DNA from: Dyadobacter sp. CY326
GTDB lineage: Bacteria > Bacteroidota > Bacteroidia > Cytophagales > Spirosomataceae
Reading direction: 5' to 3'
Assembly (NCBI RefSeq): GCF_021390515.1
Contig: NZ_JAJUXI010000011.1
Coordinates: forward strand, 124,001-188,000
DNA: 64,000 nt
A model generated the notes under the pieces. It saw nothing but the letters and a program-made list of their open reading frames with translations, was not told where the DNA came from and did not search any database. Positions 60,206 through 64,000 of the stretch are shown in pieces. Position 1 is the stretch's first letter; every line of letters starts with the position of its first letter. Position numbers and translations under genes: made by a program.

Positions 60206-61036
60206 ATGGAAAAACAGTTTAATGATTTACCAGCCGAGCGTCAGGCGCAATTAATGGCTTTTGACAGGTTACTGACCATTATGGACGAACTGCGCGAGCA
60301 ATGTCCATGGGATCGGAAGCAGACGATGGATACGCTGAGGCATTTGACCATTGAAGAAACATACGAACTGTCGGATGCGATTCTGGAAAATGATTTGCCG
60401 GAAGTCAAAAAGGAACTCGGTGATGTGCTGCTCCACATTATTTTTTATGCCAAAATCGGCTCGGAAAATGCGGATGGTGCTGTTCGTTTTGATATTAAAG
60501 ACGTGCTCAATGGCATCTGTGACAAGTTGATCTCCCGTCATCCGCACATATATGGAGACTTTGTTGCCGAGGACGAGGAGGCTGTGAAACAGAATTGGGA
60601 AAAGTTGAAGTTGAAGGAAGGGAATAAGTCTGTTTTATCCGGAGTTCCCGCATCTTTGCCGGCCTTGGTTAAAGCAATGCGAATTCAGGAAAAGGCAAGA
60701 GGAGTGGGATTTGACTGGGATGAAAAGCAGCAGGTTTGGAATAAAGTCGAAGAGGAATTGCAAGAATTCAAAGAGAATTTCAACATAGAAAAACACGAAG
60801 TAATCGATCAGAAAGAGGCGGAAGGAGAGTTTGGGGATCTTTTATTTTCATTGGTCAATTATTCGAGATTCGTTGACATTAACCCTGAAACAGCCTTGGA
60901 ACGAACCAACAAGAAATTTATAAAGCGCTTTCAATATCTTGAAGAGGCAGCCCGTGCAAAGGGCAAATCCCTATCCGATATGACTTTAGAAGAAATGGAT
61001 GTATATTGGAACGAGGCTAAGACAATCAAAATTTAG
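60206..61036 (+). CDS. mazG: Nucleoside triphosphate pyrophosphohydrolase MazG
   Basis: 276 residues, two MazG domains. The first, LREQCPWDRKQTMDTLRH with EETYELSDAI and ELGDVLLHIIFYAKI, has the EExxE/ExxD metal site; the second (about 160-260) repeats it in EEELQEFKEN and EGEFGDLLFSLVNYSR. It hydrolyses NTPs to NMP and PPi, cleaning the nucleotide pool. It is not toxin-linked here: there is no mazEF. Length is close to the E. coli 263. Confidence 0.95.
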   Translation: MEKQFNDLPAERQAQLMAFDRLLTIMDELREQCPWDRKQTMDTLRHLTIEETYELSDAILENDLPEVKKELGDVLLHIIFYAKIGSENADGAVRFDIKDVLNGICDKLISRHPHIYGDFVAEDEEAVKQNWEKLKLKEGNKSVLSGVPASLPALVKAMRIQEKARGVGFDWDEKQQVWNKVEEELQEFKENFNIEKHEVIDQKEAEGEFGDLLFSLVNYSRFVDINPETALERTNKKFIKRFQYLEEAARAKGKSLSDMTLEEMDVYWNEAKTIKI

Positions 61037-61073
61037 TTTACTCACGTTTCTTGTTACTTTTTTAATTAATGGG

Positions 61074-61087
61074 CGTCTGAACAGACG
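61074..61087. repeat. Short perfect inverted repeat upstream of the coiled-coil gene
   Basis: CGTCTG-AA-CAGACG lies 57 bases before the coiled-coil gene. It is flanked by G runs and lacks a T tail, so it is unlikely to be a terminator for mazG. It could be a weak operator; no binder can be named. Confidence 0.35.
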
Positions 61088-61143
61088 GGGCATTCATAAT
61101 ACTGTGGTGTCAAATTCATTGTTTAACTTATTAATGAGATTTT

Positions 61144-61653
61144 ATGTACGTAGAAGAAAGACTGGCCCAGCTGGAAAACGTCACTAATGAGCACGGAAAG
61201 CAAATTGAAATGGTAGCAGAAGGATTAGCATCATTGACAAGCCGCGTTGATCGTGGTTTTGCGGAAGTAAGGGAAGAATTTGGGAAAATTGACCGCCGTT
61301 TCTCAAACCTAGAGGGCAGGGTAGGACGTATCGAAACAAAACTTACTGAACACGACGAACGATTTGATCGTATTGATCAGCGTTTTGAGCAAGTTGATCA
61401 GCGCTTCGAGCAGATTGACCGGCGCTTCGAGAAAGTTGATCAGCGTTTTGAGCAAGTTGACCGGCGCTTTGAACAAATTGACCGGCGTTTTGAGCAAGTT
61501 GACCAGCGCTTCGAGCAGATTGACCAGCGTTTTGAACAAATTGATCGTCGCTTCGAAAAGATCGAGCACCGTCTGGATCGGATTGAAATTCAATTCGTTC
61601 AACTCCACGGCGTCATTACGGAGCTTGTTACACTTGTTAAGAACAAATTGTAA
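61144..61653 (+). CDS. Coiled-coil protein made of perfect heptad repeats
   Basis: 169 residues, acidic-basic. Residues 1-50 are helical (ERLAQLENVTNEHGKQIEMV). From about 71 to 147 come seven-residue units of the form D-(R/Q)-R-F-E-(Q/K)-(I/V), nine of them consecutive and nearly identical (78-140), with divergent units on either side. Phe and Ile/Val spaced 3-4 apart give an extended coiled coil with an aromatic core. A C-terminal helix (IQFVQLHGVITELVTLV) ends it. No membrane segment. The function is unknown; it resembles repeat-rich proteins found scattered through bacterial genomes. Confidence 0.85.
   Translation: MYVEERLAQLENVTNEHGKQIEMVAEGLASLTSRVDRGFAEVREEFGKIDRRFSNLEGRVGRIETKLTEHDERFDRIDQRFEQVDQRFEQIDRRFEKVDQRFEQVDRRFEQIDRRFEQVDQRFEQIDQRFEQIDRRFEKIEHRLDRIEIQFVQLHGVITELVTLVKNKL
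61375..61563 (+). repeat. Nine tandem 21-base repeats inside the coiled-coil gene
   Basis: Nine units of 21 bases, beginning GATCAGCGTTTTGAGCAAG, encode the heptads. Units differ mainly at silent and Q/R/K-swapping positions. Because 21 is divisible by three, all three frames on both strands stay open across it, which gives spurious antisense ORFs. Such arrays change in copy number by slippage or recombination. Confidence 0.92.
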
Positions 61654-61656
61654 TTA

Positions 61657-62325
61657 ATGTCATCTCATCATATTGTTCGGGAGAAGCAGGAACCTGCTTT
61701 AATTATAGCTAATGGGGAAGCCTGCTCTCCTGAACTATTGGGTCAATTGCTTGAATGGAGCCCGTTTATTGTTGTTTTGGATCAAGCCATTTATCGGGTT
61801 CTTGAATTAGGAATCAAGGTTGATGTGTGGATGGGCGATTTTGATCAGCAGCATGATTTTGAGGCAATTGCTGCAAGGCAGGACCCTATTGAAATCATCA
61901 GCACACCGGATCAAGAAAAAACGGACCTTGAAAAAGCGATTGATTTTCTCATAAGTAGAGGGTTTCCAGCTGCTAACATTGTATGGGCAACGGGCCGACG
62001 GGCAGATCATAATATCACAAACATTACCAATATGGTCCGCTTTAAAAACCGGATCAGGTTGGTGATGTTTGATGATTATTCGAAAATTTTTCCATTGTCC
62101 GGCACATTCGAGAAATGGTATGAAGCTGGCACACCCATTTCCCTCATTCCGGTGGGTGTAGTGGAAGGGATAGAAACAACTGGTCTCAAATACAATTTAA
62201 ACAACGAAACCCTGACTTTGGGCCATCGTACGGGCAACAGCAATGAGGCTGAGGCAGATGGAATAGTCAAGGTTTCGGCTAAAATTGGCGACCTCTTAAT
62301 TATGGAATGCTGGGATTTACATTGA
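61657..62325 (+). CDS. Thiamine diphosphokinase
   Basis: 222 residues. It transfers pyrophosphate from ATP to thiamine. Family features: VDVWMGDFDQQ (the GDFD Asp pair), STPDQEKTDLEKAIDFL (DK/TDLEKA) and ATGRRADHNITNI (GRxDH loop). The C-terminal beta domain includes RTGNSNEAE, which binds thiamine. It begins three bases after the coiled-coil gene stop and overlaps the convergent M1 peptidase gene by nine bases. Confidence 0.92.
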   Translation: MSSHHIVREKQEPALIIANGEACSPELLGQLLEWSPFIVVLDQAIYRVLELGIKVDVWMGDFDQQHDFEAIAARQDPIEIISTPDQEKTDLEKAIDFLISRGFPAANIVWATGRRADHNITNITNMVRFKNRIRLVMFDDYSKIFPLSGTFEKWYEAGTPISLIPVGVVEGIETTGLKYNLNNETLTLGHRTGNSNEAEADGIVKVSAKIGDLLIMECWDLH

Positions 62326-63954
62326 AGCCTGCTTTACCTCTTTCGATTCTACATAAAAATTCCTGTCAACTACAACCGTCTTGATGCCTTTTGTTTTAAG
62401 GCTTTGCCAGGTGGCTGTTGGATAAAGAAGCTCATCCTTGCCGGCAAGTTTTACCTTCACCGGCATATCAAAACCATCGACCACATTTGCCCAGCGATAT
62501 TGTATCCCCTTATTGCCAAATGAATATTCGAAAACCGGGATTCTTGTGTCACGCAGATATTGATCAAACACTTTGCTGATATTTTGACCTGCATGCTCAC
62601 TCACATAGGCTTCGATCTGCGAGCCGTCCACTGTTTGGTGATAAAAGGTCTTATTCAATCCGCGCAGAATTTCTCTCCATTTTTCATCGTCATTAACGAT
62701 CTGCCGGATTGTATGCAGCAAGTTGCCGCCTTTGTAATACATATCCCGCGAACCTTCCTGATTAACGCCATGCGTTCCAATGATAGGAATGTCGTTGGCG
62801 ATCAGAGCTCTTGTCCCAATCACATAATCCGAGCCAGCTTGTTTACCAAAGTAAAACTCTGTGTAAAGGTTTTCGGAATAGTTTGTGAAACCTTCGTGAA
62901 CCCACATATCGGCCACATCCTTATAAGTGATGTTATTGGCAAACCATTCGTGGCCGCTCTCATGGATAATGATGAAATCCCACTTTAAGCCCCAACCGGT
63001 GTTGGATAAATCTTTGCCCAGGTAACCCATTTTGTAACCATTGCCATAAGTCACAGAGCTCTGGTGCTCCATTCCCAGATAAGGCACTTCAACGAGTTTG
63101 TAACCATCTTCGTAAAACGGATAAGGGCCAAACCAATGTTCAAATGCCTTCAACATTTGCGGCGCTTGCTTGAATTGTTCCTTCGCTTTGTCCAGGTTTT
63201 GCGGGAGCACATAATAACTCAATGCCAAATCCCCTTTTTCACCTTTATAAGTTTCTTTCCAGCTCACATAATTGGCAACATTCATGTTCACGCCATAATT
63301 ATTGATCGGGTTTTGAACGGCCCAATTGAATGTGTGCGTATTATCATTGTTTTCAACCACCGAGCGCAGATTGCCGTTTGAAACATCCATCATGTTTTTG
63401 GGAACTGTAATGCTAATGAGCATGCTGTCTGGTTCGTCATACATATGGTCTTTGCACGGCCACCAAACACTTGATCCCAAACCCTGGCAGGATGTCGAAA
63501 TAATCGTATTTCCCTTCCCGTCCGGCACCCATTGCACGCCTCCATCCCACGGCGGGCGTTTCGCTAATCTGGGTTTTCCGGCATAAGAAACTTCAATTGT
63601 CTCCGTTTTCCCAACTTCCTGCTTTTTTGTAAGCGTAATGAAAAAAGCATTGCCGTCGCGCCTGTAAGTTAGCAATTCGCCATCCTGGGTCACTTTTGTG
63701 ATTTGCAGTGGTTCTTGCAGGTCGATCTGGATCGTCTGCTGCGGTTTCAAAACTTTGTAAACAACTTTTGTTGAGCCGGTTAATGTGCTATCCTGAGCAT
63801 TGGGACGCACGCTCAAATGATAATAAGTCAGATCCCACCAAGCCCTTTCAGGCGTTATGGAGCCCCGCAATGTGTCGGCGTGAGTAAATTTTAGGGTTTG
63901 AGCAAATCCGGAAACGGACGCCATCAGGCAAAGGCAAATTAATATTTTGCGCAT
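62317..63954 (-). CDS. M1 family metallopeptidase, exported
   Basis: 545 residues with a Sec signal peptide (1-19, cleavage after GFA). Gluzincin motif HESGHEW (331-337) and the second zinc ligand Glu354, matching HExxH-x18-E. The exopeptidase motif is GMEHQ (in place of the usual GxMEN) near residue 295. The N-terminal beta domain precedes it; the C-terminal helical domain of large aminopeptidases is reduced. It would trim peptides in the periplasm or outside. It runs towards the thiamine gene with a nine-base overlap; the start lies 46 bases from the window end. Confidence 0.93.
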   Translation of the reverse strand: MRKILICLCLMASVSGFAQTLKFTHADTLRGSITPERAWWDLTYYHLSVRPNAQDSTLTGSTKVVYKVLKPQQTIQIDLQEPLQITKVTQDGELLTYRRDGNAFFITLTKKQEVGKTETIEVSYAGKPRLAKRPPWDGGVQWVPDGKGNTIISTSCQGLGSSVWWPCKDHMYDEPDSMLISITVPKNMMDVSNGNLRSVVENNDNTHTFNWAVQNPINNYGVNMNVANYVSWKETYKGEKGDLALSYYVLPQNLDKAKEQFKQAPQMLKAFEHWFGPYPFYEDGYKLVEVPYLGMEHQSSVTYGNGYKMGYLGKDLSNTGWGLKWDFIIIHESGHEWFANNITYKDVADMWVHEGFTNYSENLYTEFYFGKQAGSDYVIGTRALIANDIPIIGTHGVNQEGSRDMYYKGGNLLHTIRQIVNDDEKWREILRGLNKTFYHQTVDGSQIEAYVSEHAGQNISKVFDQYLRDTRIPVFEYSFGNKGIQYRWANVVDGFDMPVKVKLAGKDELLYPTATWQSLKTKGIKTVVVDRNFYVESKEVKQASM

Positions 63955-64000
63955 CAGGAAGTGTTTTTTGTATTATATCGATATCAAGATCATTTGTCCA

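Noticed and set aside
60206..61036. mazG as part of a MazEF toxin system
   Set aside because: The protein is a full two-domain pyrophosphohydrolase and there is no mazE or mazF next to it.
61309..61657. Long antisense and +1 frame ORFs rich in Leu/Asn or Ser/Leu over the heptad array
   Set aside because: They exist because the 21-base repeat keeps all frames open; only the D-x-R-F-E frame has a start, ribosome site spacing and coiled-coil logic.
1..64000. tRNA, rRNA, prophage or insertion sequence
   Set aside because: No cloverleaf-like gene, rRNA segment, integrase, transposase or structural phage gene was seen in reading both strands; short tRNA genes could still be missed without a covariance search.

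Overview
The window looks like a chromosomal segment of a Bacteroidota bacterium of the order Cytophagales, most likely Spirosomaceae (Dyadobacter-like); the genus is inference. The support is a SusC/SusD pair with an ECF sigma factor and FecR anti-sigma, DUF4249 lipoproteins, a bifunctional DAHP synthase/chorismate mutase, GldE, the SDR-type threonine dehydrogenase, an arginine pathway built on an ArgF' transcarbamylase, and -7 promoter elements of the TAnnTTTG type. Coding density is high. I saw no tRNA or rRNA gene, CRISPR array, prophage or insertion sequence.

Layout. 0-6 kb: the start of a proline dehydrogenase gene, aromatic amino acid entry enzyme, thymidine kinase, HMG-CoA lyase and a nucleotide-sugar epimerase, with an inverted array of TGAATGAG-type repeats between the last two. 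6.3-13.4 kb: an envelope operon (exported protein, TonB-dependent receptor, DUF4249 lipoprotein, MG2-type protein). 13.4-16.3 kb: an Lrp/AsnC regulator divergent from threonine dehydrogenase and kbl, with a palindromic operator candidate between them, closed by a second inverted tandem repeat. 16.3-25.2 kb: two transglutaminases, YceI, a ceramidase-like/exported oxidoreductase/thioesterase/DUF2141 run, a HerA-like ATPase and an alpha-E protein. 25.2-27.8 kb: glmM and a cysteine desulfurase.

27.8-35.4 kb (minus strand) is the most unusual part: an arginine operon argG-argC-argD-argF'-hemH in which two complete VapBC-like toxin-antitoxin pairs sit in the argG/argC and argC/argD gaps, with 4-base overlaps that couple one toxin to argC. 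A GNAT acetyltransferase with a Cys cluster lies upstream behind a strong terminator and is a candidate N-acylglutamate synthase. Residue 90 of ArgF' is Ala, which argues for succinylated intermediates. The deacylase argE lies nearby after proBA.

35.7-49.2 kb: aat, proBA-argE, an enoyl-CoA hydratase, a minus-strand HU / TPR / 29-residue mS38-like ribosomal protein / RNase G operon with a hairpin in the rng leader, then mutY, a phytanoyl dioxygenase with a Gfo/Idh/MocA oxidoreductase, ssb and gldE. 49.2-56.2 kb (minus): ECF sigma, FecR, SusC, SusD and a small lipoprotein. 56.4-64 kb: guaB with a well-formed Bacteroidota promoter and a terminator, DedA, a phosphosulfolactate synthase (ComA), a thioesterase, mazG, a coiled-coil protein made of perfect seven-residue repeats, thiamine pyrophosphokinase and an M1 aminopeptidase.
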